Shown: positions 34,788 through 44,974, counted from the stretch's first letter. The stretch is 64,000 nucleotides of DNA from Amorphoplanes digitatis (GCF_014205335.1 NZ_JACHNH010000001.1:2660501-2724500); one strand, 5' to 3'. Translations and numbers: made by a program. The notes: generated by a model from the sequence alone, not told the origin.

Positions 34788-36168
34788 TGAGGTGGAACAG
34801 GTTCGTCGGGTCGTAGGTGTCCTTGATGGCCGCGAGTCGTTCGTACGTGTCCTTCGGGTAGGCGGCGCGGACGCGGTCCTCGCCGCCCTCGCCGGTGAAG
34901 TTCACGTACGTCGCCGCGTCCGGGCCGAGGACCTCGGTCGCACCCCGCGCCCATTCCCGCGCGGCGGGGAAGCCGTCCGCGTCCGCCGAGCGGGCCACCA
35001 CGTTCAGGATGAAGTCGTGGTTCCGGGCGGCGAACGCCGTCGCGTCGGCCGGTACCCGGCCCATCGCGCCGCCGAGGTGGTGCACGTGCAGCTCGGTGAG
35101 GGGGTTCGGCACGTTCGCGTAGGAGCGGATCAGCGCCCCGGTGGTCGCGTCGTCGAGGTCGTCGAAGAACGCCGAGCGGAAGTAGTTCCACATGCCGCGC
35201 GGCCACAGCGGGTCGAGGATGGTCTGCATCGCGGTGTACGGCATGGGGGAGAACAGGTCGACCACCACGGGTGCCAGTTCCCGGAACGGGCGGGTCGCGG
35301 CGTCGCCGTCCTCGGGGCGGCCCGACCAGAGGCCGGCCACGGCGACGATCGGCTTGCCGTGCACCTCAGCGGGCAGGAACGGGGCCGGTGGGGCGGTGGT
35401 CATGTTGACCAGCGTGGTCAGCTCGTCCGGCGCGCCGGAGACCGCCGTGCGGTAGCCGCGCAGCACCTGTTCCGCGTGCTCGCCGTGGTAGAAGACCAGG
35501 CCGGCGAAGACCGTCGGGCCGACCTCGTGCAGCCGGAACTCGAACGAGGTGACCACGCCGAAGTTGCCGCCGCCGCCGCGCAGCGCCCACAGCAGCTCGG
35601 GGTGCTCGTCCTCGCTGACGTGCAGGTACCGGCCGTCCGCGGTCACGATGTCAGCGCCGACCAGGTTGTCGCAGGTCAGGCCGCAGCGGCGGACCAGCCA
35701 GCCGACGCCGCCGCCGAGGGTGAAGCCCGCGATGCCGGTGCTGGACACCAGGCCGCCGGTGACGGCCAGGCCGAACGCCTGCGTCTCCGCGTCGACGTCG
35801 CGCCACAGGCAGCCGCCCTGCGCGGTGACGGTGCGCCGGGCGGGGTCGACGCGGATGCCGTTCATCGGTGAGAGGTCGAGCACCAGGCCGTCGTCGACCG
35901 TCGAGAAGCCGGGGATGCTGTGCGCGCCGCCGCGTACGGCGAGCGGAAGGCCCTCGCTGCGGGCGAACTCGACCGCCTTCAGCACGTCCGCGACGCCGTG
36001 GCAGCGGACGATGAGGGCGGGCCGGCGGTCGTGCGCGCCGTTCCAGATCGACCGGGCCTCGTCGTAGCCCGGATCGTCCGGGCGGATCAGCTCGCCCCGC
36101 AGCGCCTCTGCCAGCTCGCCGAGCGTGGCCTCGCCGAGGGCGCCGGGACGTGGTTGTGCCGTGGTCAT
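34756..36168 (-). CDS. FAD-linked oxidase with BBE domain
   Basis: This 470-residue enzyme of the berberine-bridge/PCMH flavoprotein group has an N-terminal FAD domain with 'LPLAVRGGAHSIPGFSTVDD', where His83 is the expected covalent FAD attachment. 'GFTLGGGVGWLVRRCGLTCD' and 'LLWALRGGGGNFGVVTSFEF' follow. The C-terminal BBE motif reads 'YVNFTGEGG', 'YPKDTYERLAAIKDTYDPTN' and 'FHLNQNIRP'. The second covalent Cys of bicovalent members is absent: 'GGLVSSTG' stands there. It is cytoplasmic with no signal peptide. The substrate is unknown. It lies 40 bases downstream of the AfsR-type gene on the same strand and may be its target or operon partner. Confidence 0.9.
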   Translation of the reverse strand: MTTAQPRPGALGEATLGELAEALRGELIRPDDPGYDEARSIWNGAHDRRPALIVRCHGVADVLKAVEFARSEGLPLAVRGGAHSIPGFSTVDDGLVLDLSPMNGIRVDPARRTVTAQGGCLWRDVDAETQAFGLAVTGGLVSSTGIAGFTLGGGVGWLVRRCGLTCDNLVGADIVTADGRYLHVSEDEHPELLWALRGGGGNFGVVTSFEFRLHEVGPTVFAGLVFYHGEHAEQVLRGYRTAVSGAPDELTTLVNMTTAPPAPFLPAEVHGKPIVAVAGLWSGRPEDGDAATRPFRELAPVVVDLFSPMPYTAMQTILDPLWPRGMWNYFRSAFFDDLDDATTGALIRSYANVPNPLTELHVHHLGGAMGRVPADATAFAARNHDFILNVVARSADADGFPAAREWARGATEVLGPDAATYVNFTGEGGEDRVRAAYPKDTYERLAAIKDTYDPTNLFHLNQNIRPSTTH

Positions 36169-36208
36169 GGTGACTCCTTCGTCGCGTCTACGCTATGCGG
36201 TTCCGACG

Positions 36209-39200
36209 CTACGAATCCGCCCTTTGCACCGACTTAGCGTCGCTTAGCGGCAGCGCTGAGCAGCGGCGCAGGCCGATCCGGGCGCCCAGCCGGCGGAACA
36301 GGGCGTCCGCGGCGCGCCCGTGGCGTTCGAGCGCCTCGGCGTCGCCGTCGTCGCGGGCGAGTTCGGCGGCGAGCAGCCGGGTCCATGCCACCAGCCGCAG
36401 GTAGCCCTGTGGCTCGAACGCCGCGACGGTCTGCTCGGCGAGGGCACGCGCGCGGTCCCGGGCGCCGGCGTACAGCTCGACGACCGTCAGGTTGAGCAGG
36501 GCGCCGCCGACGCCGGGGCCGTCGTCGACGGCCTCTCCCCGGTCGAGGGCGGCGCGGGCGAGCCGGCGCCCTTCGGCGAGGTCGCCGGCCGCGGCCGACA
36601 GCAGGCCGAGGTTGGCCAGGCTCAGGTTCTCCCCGCGCCGGTCGCCGAGGCGTTCGCGCAGCCGTAACGCCTCGCGCAGGTGCCGGTCGGCGGGGTCGAA
36701 CAGGCGGGCGTCGCGCTCCACGCAGCCGAGGTGGTTGAGCGCGTGCGCCAGGCCGGCGTCGTCGTCGATGCGGGCGAACGCGTCGACGGAGCGGCCGGTG
36801 GTCTCCAAGGCTCCGGCCAGGTCGCCCGCGAGCCGGCGGACGTAGCCGAGCGCGGACAGCGCGTACGCGTGGCCCTGCACGGCGCCGACCCGCCGGCCCA
36901 GCAGCCAGGATTCCTCGAAGACCGGCACCTGGGCGGCGCCGACCGGCGCCAGCGGCATGCAGAACGTGACGGCCGGCAGGAACGGCGCCGCGGCCGGGTC
37001 GACGAGGCTCAGGTGCCGCAGGCAGGCGGCGAACCGCCGGCCGGCCGTGCGTACGTCCTCCCGGAAGAGCGCGGCGAGCGCGGCCAGCCAGTGTGCCGTC
37101 GCCGCGACCGGCGGTGTCCCGTCGCCGGCGAGCGCGGCCTCGGCGACCCGCTCCACCTCGTCGATCTCGGCGACGCCGACCAGCAGGATGCCGCGCATCA
37201 GCCGCGCCTGGATGGCGTCGGCCGGCGTGCCCGATCGCTCGGCGGCCGCGAGCGCGGCGGCGCCCAGGCTCGACAGCCGGTCGCTGCGGCCCCGGCGGGC
37301 CTCGAGGACCGCGAGCGCGAACAGCGCCCGCGCCCGGTCCGGTGAGGGCTCGGGCGCGAGCGCGAGGACGCGCTCCAGCCATCCGGCACCCTCGACGAAG
37401 TGGCCGCGGGCGAGCCAGTAGCGCCACAGGCTCACGCCGAGCAGCAGCGCCCGCCCGGGGTCGTTGCGCACCGCCCAGCCGAGCGCGGCGCGCAGGTTGT
37501 CGTGGTCGATGTCGAGCACCTGGGGGCGTTCGACGACGATTCCGGACGCGCGGTCCGGGTCGTTGCCGACGGCGAGCTCCAGGAAGTGCCGGCAGTGCGC
37601 GGCGTCGAAGGCGTCCGCCTCGCCCGCCTCGGTCAGCCGTTCCCGGGCCAGTTGCCGGATCGTCTCCAGCAGCCGGTAGCGCGAGCGGTCGCCGGCACGC
37701 TCGATCTGCACCAGCGACTTGTCGGCGATACGGCCGAGGCAGTCGAGGATCTCCCCGCGCGGCAGCCGCTCGTCGGCGCAGACCCGCTCGGCCGACGGCA
37801 GCGAGAAGCCGCCGGCGAAGACCGCCAGCCGGCGCAGCAGGATCTGCTCGTCGCCGGCGAGCAGGGCGTGGCTCCACTCCAGGGTGGCCCGCAGCGTCGC
37901 GTGGCGGGTGAGCTGGCCGCGGCGGCCGAGCAGGGACAACGCCCCGTGCAGCCGTTCGGCGATTTCGACCGCCTCGAGGTGCGACATCCGGGCCGCGGCC
38001 AGCTCGATCGCGAGCGGGATGCCGTCGAGGCGCCGGCAGATCTCCACCACGGCGGCCGCGTTGCCGGCGTCGATGCCGAAGCCGGGGCGCACGTCGCGGG
38101 AGCGGTCGAGGAACAGCCGCACCGAGGGCAGCATCGCGAGGCGCTCCGGGTCGCCCGCACCCTCGGCGGCGCCGGGCACCGCCAGCGACGGCACCCGGAA
38201 CGTGACCTCGCCCGGCGCGTGCAGCGGCTCGCGGCTGGTGGCGAGCAGGGTCACGCCGGGGCAGGCGCGGCGGATCGCGCCGGCGAGGTTCCCGCACGCG
38301 GCGAGCAGGTGCTCGCAGTTGTCGAGGATCAGGAGCAGGGTGGTCGGCGCCAGCCGGCCGGTCAGCGTGCGCAGCGCGTCAGGGCCGGCCGCCGGGTCGA
38401 GGCCGAGCGCGGCCGCCACGGCGTCGGCCACCCGGCGCGGGTCGCCGACCCGGGCGAGGTCGGCGAACCACACGCCGTCGGGGTACGCGCCGAGCAGCCG
38501 GCGGGCCGCCTCCTCGGCGAGGCGGGTCTTGCCGGCGCCGCCGACGCCGGTCAGCGTGAGCAGCCCGCCCGGGGTCAGCAGGCGGTGCACGTCGGCGATC
38601 TCCCGGTCCCGCCCCACGAAGCTGGTCAGCGCCGGCGCCAGGTTGTGCCGGGGCGTGGCCGGCCGGTGCCCGTCCTGGTCCGCGGTGAGCAGGTCCCGGT
38701 ACAGCCGCCGGGTCTCCGGGTCCGGGTCGCTGCCGAGGTCCGCGCGCAGGTCGTCGCGGAGCCGCTCGTACCGGGCGAGGGCCTCCGGGCGCCGGCCCGC
38801 GGCGGCGAGCAGGCGCATCAGGCCGCGGACCGCACCCTCGTGCCGCGGATCGATGGCGAGCGCCCGCTGCAACGCCGCGCCGGCCTCCGCCGCGCCGGCC
38901 CGGGCCGCCAGCTCGACGAGCAGCTCACAGAGGAGTTCCCGGAGTTCCTCGCGCCGCGATGCCGCCCAGTCCTCGAACCGGTCCTCGGGCAGCAGGTCAC
39001 CGGCGTACGCGGCGACCGCGGCGCGCAGGCCGGCCAGGCCGCCGTCGGCGCGGGCGGCCGCGGCGAGCCGCTCGAAGTGCCGCACGTCGACGTCGACGAG
39101 GCCGCCCGCGCGCAGCACCACCACGTCGTCGTGCAGCTCCATCAGCCCGGCGTGCGGTCCGTCGCCGGCGAGCACGCGCCGGGCGACGTGCAGCGCCTGG

Positions 39201-39397
39201 TGCAGATTGTTCGCGGCCGACGCGACCGGCCGGTCCGGCCACAGCACGTCCAGCAGCACGTCGCGGTGCATCCGCTGGTCCGGCGCGAGCGCGAGCAGCT
39301 TGACCAGCGTCCGGGCCTTGCGCAGGCGCCACTCGCGGGCTTGGACGGGCGTTCCGTCGCGGTCCACCTTGAACTCACCGAGCAGCCGGATCTGCAC
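36209..39397 (-). CDS. AfsR/SARP-type transcriptional regulator with NB-ARC and TPR-like domains
   Basis: This 1062-residue cytoplasmic regulator has an OmpR-like winged helix (1-90, 'QIRLLGEFKVDRDG', 'DVLLDVLWPDRPVASAANNL') and then a bacterial transcriptional activation domain (about 95-245, 'LPEDRFEDWAASRREELREL'). The NB-ARC ATPase has P-loop 'GVGGAGKTRLAEEA' near 285, 'LLILDNCEHLL' and 'GIPLAIELAAARM'. The last 400 residues are Ala/Leu-rich helical repeats of TPR type. GTG 39397 is preceded by GGAGG. Only 13 bases separate it from the upstream GGDEF-EAL gene. Such proteins activate secondary-metabolite or local genes; the neighbouring oxidase is the obvious candidate. Confidence 0.92.
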   Translation of the reverse strand: MQIRLLGEFKVDRDGTPVQAREWRLRKARTLVKLLALAPDQRMHRDVLLDVLWPDRPVASAANNLHQALHVARRVLAGDGPHAGLMELHDDVVVLRAGGLVDVDVRHFERLAAAARADGGLAGLRAAVAAYAGDLLPEDRFEDWAASRREELRELLCELLVELAARAGAAEAGAALQRALAIDPRHEGAVRGLMRLLAAAGRRPEALARYERLRDDLRADLGSDPDPETRRLYRDLLTADQDGHRPATPRHNLAPALTSFVGRDREIADVHRLLTPGGLLTLTGVGGAGKTRLAEEAARRLLGAYPDGVWFADLARVGDPRRVADAVAAALGLDPAAGPDALRTLTGRLAPTTLLLILDNCEHLLAACGNLAGAIRRACPGVTLLATSREPLHAPGEVTFRVPSLAVPGAAEGAGDPERLAMLPSVRLFLDRSRDVRPGFGIDAGNAAAVVEICRRLDGIPLAIELAAARMSHLEAVEIAERLHGALSLLGRRGQLTRHATLRATLEWSHALLAGDEQILLRRLAVFAGGFSLPSAERVCADERLPRGEILDCLGRIADKSLVQIERAGDRSRYRLLETIRQLARERLTEAGEADAFDAAHCRHFLELAVGNDPDRASGIVVERPQVLDIDHDNLRAALGWAVRNDPGRALLLGVSLWRYWLARGHFVEGAGWLERVLALAPEPSPDRARALFALAVLEARRGRSDRLSSLGAAALAAAERSGTPADAIQARLMRGILLVGVAEIDEVERVAEAALAGDGTPPVAATAHWLAALAALFREDVRTAGRRFAACLRHLSLVDPAAAPFLPAVTFCMPLAPVGAAQVPVFEESWLLGRRVGAVQGHAYALSALGYVRRLAGDLAGALETTGRSVDAFARIDDDAGLAHALNHLGCVERDARLFDPADRHLREALRLRERLGDRRGENLSLANLGLLSAAAGDLAEGRRLARAALDRGEAVDDGPGVGGALLNLTVVELYAGARDRARALAEQTVAAFEPQGYLRLVAWTRLLAAELARDDGDAEALERHGRAADALFRRLGARIGLRRCSALPLSDAKSVQRADS

Positions 39398-39410
39398 GCG
39401 ACCTCCGGCG

Positions 39411-41645
39411 TCAGCCTAAGTGGTGTGCGCCCGTCCGGTCCGCGGCCAGCGCCGCCGGCCTGGGCAGCCTCGGGGTCAGGTCGGCCGGGTCGGCCGGCCT
39501 GCCGATCAGGTAGCCCTGTCCGTACTGGCAGCCGAGCCGGAACAGCTCGTCGAGCTGCTCCTGGTGCTCGATGCCCTCGGCGATGGTCTGTAGGTGCAGC
39601 GCGTTGCCGAGGTTGACCACGGCGGCGGCCAGCTCCCGCCCGCGCGGCGTGTCGAGCCGCCGGGTGAAGGACTGGTCGATCTTCAGTACGTCGATCGGGA
39701 GCTGTTCCAGGTACGTCAGCGACGAGTATCCGGTGCCGAAGTCGTCCAGCGCGATCTTCACGCCGAGCGCCCGGAGCGCGTCGATCACCGCCACCGAGGC
39801 GGCGATGTCCTGGACCAGCAGGGTCTCGGTCAGCTCAAGGGTGAGCGTCCGCGGCGGCAGGCCGGTGTCCTCGAGCACCTGCTGCACCTGGACCACCAGG
39901 CCGGGGTCTTCGAGCTGCCGTGCGGACAGGTTCACGCTCAGGTGCAGCAGTTCGAGGCCGGGCAGCCGCTGCCACTGTGCGGCCTGCCGGCAGGCCTGCC
40001 GCAGCACCGTGGCGCCGATGGGGACGATCAGGCCGGTCTCCTCGGCCAGCGGGATGAACCGGCCCGGCTCGAGCAGCCCCTTCGTGGGGTGCTGCCAGCG
40101 CACCAGCGCCTCGACGCCGGACAGCTGCCCGGACCCCAGTTCGATGATGGGCTGGAAGTGCACGATCATCTCGTCCTGGGCGAGGGCCCTGTGCAGTTCG
40201 TTCTCCGACTCCAGCCGGGCCAGCGCGGCGGCGTGCATGCCCACCTCGTACAGCTCGTAGCCGTGGCCGCCGCGCCGCTTGGCGCGGTACATCGCGGTGT
40301 CGGCGTTGCGCAGCAGGTCGCTGGGGTTGGTCACCTCGGCGTCGGACAGGGCCACCCCGATCGACGCGCCGATCCGCACCTCGTGGCCGCGTACCTTGCA
40401 CGGCTCGCGCAGTGCGTCGATGATCCGCTCGGCCACCCGGATCGCCGCCGCGGCGTCCTCGGTGTCCTCCACGACGACGGCGAACTCGTCGCCGCCGAGC
40501 CGTCCGAACAGTTCGGACGCGCGCAGGCAGGTGCGCAGCCGTTCGGCGACGACGATCAGTACGTCGTCGCCGGCCTCGTGTCCCAGCGAGTCGTTGATCT
40601 GCTTGAAGCCGTTCAGGTCCAGCAGGAGCAGCGCCGCCGGCCGGCCGGTGCGCCTGGTCCGCTGTAGTGCCCGGGCCAGGCTGGCCTGAATGAGCGTGCG
40701 GTTGGGCAGCCCGGTCAGCGAATCCTGGTACGCCAGATCGGTGAGCTCCTCGGTCAGCGCGGCGCTGGACAGGCGCAGCGCCGTCTGTCCGGTGAGGGTG
40801 GTCAGCGCCGCGCGCGCCGCGTCGGGGATGGGCCCGTCGCAGCTCACGGTGAGCATGCCCAGCATCTGGTCCCGCACGGTCAGCGGCAGCGAGAGCGTGG
40901 TGGCGTGCCGGGCCGCCGATTCGGCACCGGCGCCGGCGACGGTCTCCAGCGCCCCGCCGGGGCGCAGCAGCGCGACCGATGCCCGCACCGGACCGTTGCC
41001 CGCCAACAGCTCGACGGCGACGTGCGCGGCCACGGAGTGGATCTCCGCCCGGTCGGTGGCCGCCTGCAGCCGGCTGCTGGCGGTGGTGAGCAGCCGTTCC
41101 TGGCGGATCGTCTGGTCCTGCCGGTCGAGGCTGACGGCGAAGAGGTGGCTGATCATCGCCAGGCTCGCGGCGCCGATCATCGTACCGAGCGCCTGCGGCA
41201 CCGCCTGCGTCACGCCAAGGGCAACGGCGGAGCCGATCACCATGATCATGTACAGGCCGGTGCGGGCGATGACCAGCCGCCAGCTGCCGTACAGGGAGCG
41301 GAAGCTGAGCGCGAGGAAGAAGACGAAGTAGACGCCGTGCAGGTTCAGCGCCGCCACGAGCAGCGGGATGAGAAGGACCTCCACCGGTTCACCGGCGAGC
41401 GGGAAGGCGCCGCGCCGCTCGCCGCGGATCCACCAGGCTCCCGCCCCGGCCAGGGCGGCGACGGTGAGGAGCCGGAGCCACACCGGCCCCGGCGTGACGG
41501 CCGCCTGCAGTCCGGTCAGCGCGGCCAGCACCAGCGTCACCAGCAGCAACGCCCGGCTCACCTGGCGCAGCGACCCCTGGTCCCGGGGACGGGCGAATTC
41601 CTTGCCATAGCGCATCAGCCGGTCGGTCCACCGCGGCAGGTTCAC
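39411..41645 (-). CDS. Membrane-bound GAF-GGDEF-EAL cyclic-di-GMP enzyme
   Basis: This 744-residue protein has five to six N-terminal membrane helices ('[16 protein letters not shown]', '[15 protein letters not shown]'). A GAF-like sensor is near 180-300. The diguanylate cyclase domain has an intact GGDEF near 382 and an altered I-site, RASE instead of R-x-x-D. The EAL phosphodiesterase has '[11 protein letters not shown]', '[10 protein letters not shown]' and '[11 protein letters not shown]', all apparently intact. It could make or break c-di-GMP. GTG 41645 is chosen because GGGGGCGAAG precedes it; TTG 41657 is an alternative. It heads the minus-strand run EAL, AfsR-type regulator, oxidase. 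Confidence 0.9.
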   Translation of the reverse strand: MNLPRWTDRLMRYGKEFARPRDQGSLRQVSRALLLVTLVLAALTGLQAAVTPGPVWLRLLTVAALAGAGAWWIRGERRGAFPLAGEPVEVLLIPLLVAALNLHGVYFVFFLALSFRSLYGSWRLVIARTGLYMIMVIGSAVALGVTQAVPQALGTMIGAASLAMISHLFAVSLDRQDQTIRQERLLTTASSRLQAATDRAEIHSVAAHVAVELLAGNGPVRASVALLRPGGALETVAGAGAESAARHATTLSLPLTVRDQMLGMLTVSCDGPIPDAARAALTTLTGQTALRLSSAALTEELTDLAYQDSLTGLPNRTLIQASLARALQRTRRTGRPAALLLLDLNGFKQINDSLGHEAGDDVLIVVAERLRTCLRASELFGRLGGDEFAVVVEDTEDAAAAIRVAERIIDALREPCKVRGHEVRIGASIGVALSDAEVTNPSDLLRNADTAMYRAKRRGGHGYELYEVGMHAAALARLESENELHRALAQDEMIVHFQPIIELGSGQLSGVEALVRWQHPTKGLLEPGRFIPLAEETGLIVPIGATVLRQACRQAAQWQRLPGLELLHLSVNLSARQLEDPGLVVQVQQVLEDTGLPPRTLTLELTETLLVQDIAASVAVIDALRALGVKIALDDFGTGYSSLTYLEQLPIDVLKIDQSFTRRLDTPRGRELAAAVVNLGNALHLQTIAEGIEHQEQLDELFRLGCQYGQGYLIGRPADPADLTPRLPRPAALAADRTGAHHLG

Positions 41646-41761
41646 CTTCGCCCCCAAACGTGGGTGTCCACCTGCACCCCATATCGACCACGACGCGCCG
41701 TGACTGAGCGGGGAGCCGTACGCTCGGTGCCGTTACCGGCCCCGACGAAAGCCGACAAGCG

Positions 41762-42769
41762 TTGAGCGCAAAAGACCGGCGCGGCGAGACCTCGCCCCGG
41801 ATCCGGGACGTCGCCGCGGCCGCGGGCGTCTCGTACCAGACCGTGTCCCGGGTCATCAACGATTCGCCGAACGTGCGGGCCGAGACCCGGCAGCTGGTCG
41901 TCGACGTGATGGAGCGGCTGCGCTACCGGCCCAACCGGGCGGCCCGCGCCCTCGGCCTCGGCCGGGCCCGGGCGGTCACCGTGGTCACCTCGAACACGAC
42001 CCTCTACGGGTACGCGAGCGTCCTTCAGGGCATCGAGGAGGCCGCTCGCCTGCTCGGCCTGGCGGTGGGCGTCCGCGTGGTCGAGTCGGAGTCGGCGGCC
42101 GACGTGCGCCACGCCGTCGACTACGTGAGCGACCCGACCGCCGGCAGCGTCGTGGTCGTCGCCTTCGATCCGGCGGGCGCGGGCGTGCTGCGCATGCTGC
42201 CCCCGGAGGTGCCGGTGGTGGCGGCCACCGAGGCGGGTGGCCTGCCCGGCGCCGGCTGCCGGATGATCTTCCTGGACGAGCGGCAGGCCGCCGCGGCCGC
42301 GACCCGGCACCTGCTCGGGCTGGGCCACCGCACGGTGCACCACGTGGCGATACCGTCCGAGGTGCCGGCCGGCGCCCGGCAGGCCGGCTGGCGTGACGCG
42401 CTGGACGCCGCGGGCAGGACCGCGCCCGAGGTGGTCCAGGCCGGATGGGACTCGCGCTCCGCCTACCTGGCCGGGCGGAGGCTGGCGGCGGACCCGGACG
42501 TGACCGCGATCCTCTGTGGCAACGACGACACCGCGCTGGCCGTGCGCCGCGCGCTCTTCGAGGCGGGCCGGGACGTGCCGGGCGACGTGAGCATCGTGGG
42601 TTTCGACGACGTACCGGGCGCGGCGTACTGGACGCCGGCGCTGACCACGGTGCGGATGGACTTCGCGGCGCTGGGCCGTCAGTGCGTGTCCGTGCTGGCC
42701 GGCGGGCCCGAGGTCGAGCTCGAGGCGCCCCGGCTGGTGATCCGGGAGTCGACCGCAACACCGAGGTAA
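41762..42769 (+). CDS. LacI-family regulator of the alpha-galactoside locus
   Basis: This 335-residue repressor has HTH 'RIRDVAAAAGVSYQTVSRVI' (about 14-33) and hinge 'YRPNRAARALGLGRARAVTV'. The effector domain has 'AILCGNDDTALAVRRALFEA' and 'SIVGFDDVPGAAYWTPALTT'. The start appears to be TTG 41762 with no good ribosome site; no better in-frame start precedes the HTH. Two perfect copies of TGTGACCGGTCACA lie 31 and 59 bases after its stop, in front of the hydrolase operon. The protein most likely represses those genes and is relieved by an imported sugar. Confidence 0.9.
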   Translation: MSAKDRRGETSPRIRDVAAAAGVSYQTVSRVINDSPNVRAETRQLVVDVMERLRYRPNRAARALGLGRARAVTVVTSNTTLYGYASVLQGIEEAARLLGLAVGVRVVESESAADVRHAVDYVSDPTAGSVVVVAFDPAGAGVLRMLPPEVPVVAATEAGGLPGAGCRMIFLDERQAAAAATRHLLGLGHRTVHHVAIPSEVPAGARQAGWRDALDAAGRTAPEVVQAGWDSRSAYLAGRRLAADPDVTAILCGNDDTALAVRRALFEAGRDVPGDVSIVGFDDVPGAAYWTPALTTVRMDFAALGRQCVSVLAGGPEVELEAPRLVIRESTATPR

Positions 42770-42800
42770 CAAAACCGTAACGGGCTCTTCCGCGCGGATA

Positions 42801-42814
42801 TGTGACCGGTCACA
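42801..42814. promoter_or_regulatory. LacI-type operator, copy 1
   Basis: TGTGACCGGTCACA is a perfect 14-base palindrome with central CG. An identical copy starts 28 bases downstream, placing both on nearly the same face of the helix (28 bases is about 2.7 turns). Confidence 0.8.
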
Positions 42815-42828
42815 CTCATGCCTGAGAA

Positions 42829-42842
42829 TGTGACCGGTCACA
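42829..42842. promoter_or_regulatory. LacI-type operator, copy 2
   Basis: This is a second perfect TGTGACCGGTCACA, ending 14 bases before ATG 42857 and just upstream of the GAGGGAGGG ribosome site. Binding here would block transcription start or elongation. Confidence 0.8.
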
Positions 42843-42856
42843 TCCGAGGGAGGGTC

Positions 42857-44974
42857 ATGAGATCGAGGACAGTAGCCATGATCGGCGTCATCGCGCTGGC
42901 GGCCACGACGATCGCTACCCCGGCGCGCGCGGCGGCGTCGCAGCTCACCGTGGACCTGGCGGCCGGAACGGGAGCCCTGCGCTACGGCGCGACCGGCTTC
43001 CTGTACGGGCTGGGCGACGAGGGCATACCCAACGAGACGATGCTGGCCGCCCTCAAGCCGCAGGTGACCGCCCAGAAGGCGCCCGACGGACTGCAACACC
43101 CCAACGGCGACGCGCTGCGGATCGCACCGATGTTCAAGCGCGCCGGCGGCCGCGACATCCAGATCTACCTCCAGGACATCTACAAGCAGTGGCCGTACGA
43201 GAACCTCGGGATCGCCGACTATCTGGCCAAGGTGGACACCATCGCCCGCAAGGTGGTCGCCGACCCGTATCGGAGCTCCTACGTCTACGTGCCGTTCAAC
43301 GAGCCCGACCTCATCTGGTACTCCGGCAACCTCGCCGGCCTGCTCGCCGACTGGCGGACGGTGGTGCGGCGGATCCGCTCCATCGACCCCGGCGCCCGCG
43401 TCGCCGGGCCGAACTTCGCCTCCTACCGCTCGGCCGACCTGCGCACGTTCCTCGCCTTCGCCCGCGACAACGGCGTGCTCCCGGACGTGATGACCTGGCA
43501 CGAGCTCGGCAACGACTTCTTCACCAGCTGGCAGAGCCACTACAACGACTACCGCGCGATCGAGACCGGCCTCGGCGTGAGCGCGCGGCCGATCACCATC
43601 AACGAGTACGGCCGGTCGTCCGGCGATCTCGGCGTGCCCGGCAACCTCGTGCAGTTCGTCGCGAAGTTCGAGGCCAGCAAGGTGGACGGCTGCCTGGCGT
43701 ACTGGACCACGGCGGGCGGGCTCAACGACCTGGTCACCCGCAACAACCAGGCGACCGGCGGCTGGTGGCTCTACAAGTGGTACGGCGAGCTCACCGGCAA
43801 CACCGTCGCCGTGACGCCGCCCAGCGCCGGCGGCTCGCTACAGGGCCTCGCCGCGCTCGACGCCGGCAAGAAGCAGGCCCGGGTGATCTTCGGCGGCAAC
43901 AACCCCGGCACCGGGACCTACGACACGAACGTACTGGTCAAGGGCATCCCGTCGTACCTCGGCACGACCGTGCACGCGACCGTCTGGGGCGTGGACACCT
44001 CCGGCCTCAACCCGTCGGCCGGGCCGTACGTGGTCAAGGAGGGCGACTTCGCGGCGAGCGGCGGGCAGGCCACCATCCCGCTCACCGGACTGAAGGGCCA
44101 GTCCGCCTACCAGGTCATCGTGACCCCGAACGGCGACGTGGCACCCGCACGCCGCTACGAGGCCGAGTACGCCGCGATCGGCGGCACCGCGAAGATCGTC
44201 AGCACCTACTTCGTCGAGGGCTACGGCGCGAGCGGCACCGCGAGCACCCGGTTCGTCGTCTCGGTGCCGTCCGACGGCTACTACAACCTGGGCCTGCGCT
44301 ACTCGGCCGGGCCGTACACCGGCGCACCGGCCGACCGCTCGATCCGCCTGCGGCTCAACGGCGCCGATCTGACCACCGTGGCCCTGCCCGGCACCGCCGA
44401 CTGGAGCACCTGGAACACCGCCACCACGAAGGTCTTCCTGCCGGCCGGGATCAGCCGGGTCGAGTACAACGCGTACGCGAGCGACGACCGGGACGCCGTC
44501 AACCTCGACTACCTGGACGTCGCGGCCGCCACCGGCGTGGTCACCGCGTACGAGGCGGAGAGCGCGGCCAACACGCTCGGCGGGACCGCCGTGGTGACCG
44601 CCGACGCCGCCGCCTCGGGCGGCCGCTACGTCGGCTGGCTGGGCGCCGGCGGCGCCAACACGCTGCGCTTCAACGGCGTGACCGTGCCGAGCGCGGGCCG
44701 CTACCGCATGGTCGTCGGCTACGCCAACGGCGAGCTCGGCGACGGCGCGACCAACTACAACAGCAACATCGTCGACCGGTACGCCGAGATCAGCGCCAAC
44801 GGCGGCGCGGCGAAGAAGGTCTACTTCCGCAACACGCTCGGCTGGTCCAACTACCGGACCACGGTGGTCGACGTCGACCTGGCCGCGGGAGCCAACACCA
44901 TCACGTTCGGCAACGCCTCCACCGGCTACGCGCCGAACATCGACCGCATCCAGCTCGCCGCGCCGGTCGGATGA
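42857..44974 (+). CDS. Secreted clan-A glycoside hydrolase-like protein with two CBM35 modules
   Basis: This 705-residue exported protein has a signal peptide ending near 'ATPARAAA'. Its TIM-barrel domain (about 30-300) carries 'YVYVPFNEPD' with Glu149 and 'ITINEYGRSSG' with Glu250. The two candidate carboxylates are 101 residues apart, as expected for retaining clan GH-A enzymes (GH39-like). A beta-sandwich follows (about 330-425). Two CBM35-type modules open with 'RRYEAEYAAIGGTAKIV' (about 432) and 'TAYEAESAANTLGGTAVV' (about 568). ATG 42857 follows GAGGGAGGG. The family and substrate are uncertain. The next gene is an alpha-galactosidase, so an alpha-galactose-decorated polysaccharide is likely. 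Confidence 0.75.
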   Translation: MRSRTVAMIGVIALAATTIATPARAAASQLTVDLAAGTGALRYGATGFLYGLGDEGIPNETMLAALKPQVTAQKAPDGLQHPNGDALRIAPMFKRAGGRDIQIYLQDIYKQWPYENLGIADYLAKVDTIARKVVADPYRSSYVYVPFNEPDLIWYSGNLAGLLADWRTVVRRIRSIDPGARVAGPNFASYRSADLRTFLAFARDNGVLPDVMTWHELGNDFFTSWQSHYNDYRAIETGLGVSARPITINEYGRSSGDLGVPGNLVQFVAKFEASKVDGCLAYWTTAGGLNDLVTRNNQATGGWWLYKWYGELTGNTVAVTPPSAGGSLQGLAALDAGKKQARVIFGGNNPGTGTYDTNVLVKGIPSYLGTTVHATVWGVDTSGLNPSAGPYVVKEGDFAASGGQATIPLTGLKGQSAYQVIVTPNGDVAPARRYEAEYAAIGGTAKIVSTYFVEGYGASGTASTRFVVSVPSDGYYNLGLRYSAGPYTGAPADRSIRLRLNGADLTTVALPGTADWSTWNTATTKVFLPAGISRVEYNAYASDDRDAVNLDYLDVAAATGVVTAYEAESAANTLGGTAVVTADAAASGGRYVGWLGAGGANTLRFNGVTVPSAGRYRMVVGYANGELGDGATNYNSNIVDRYAEISANGGAAKKVYFRNTLGWSNYRTTVVDVDLAAGANTITFGNASTGYAPNIDRIQLAAPVG

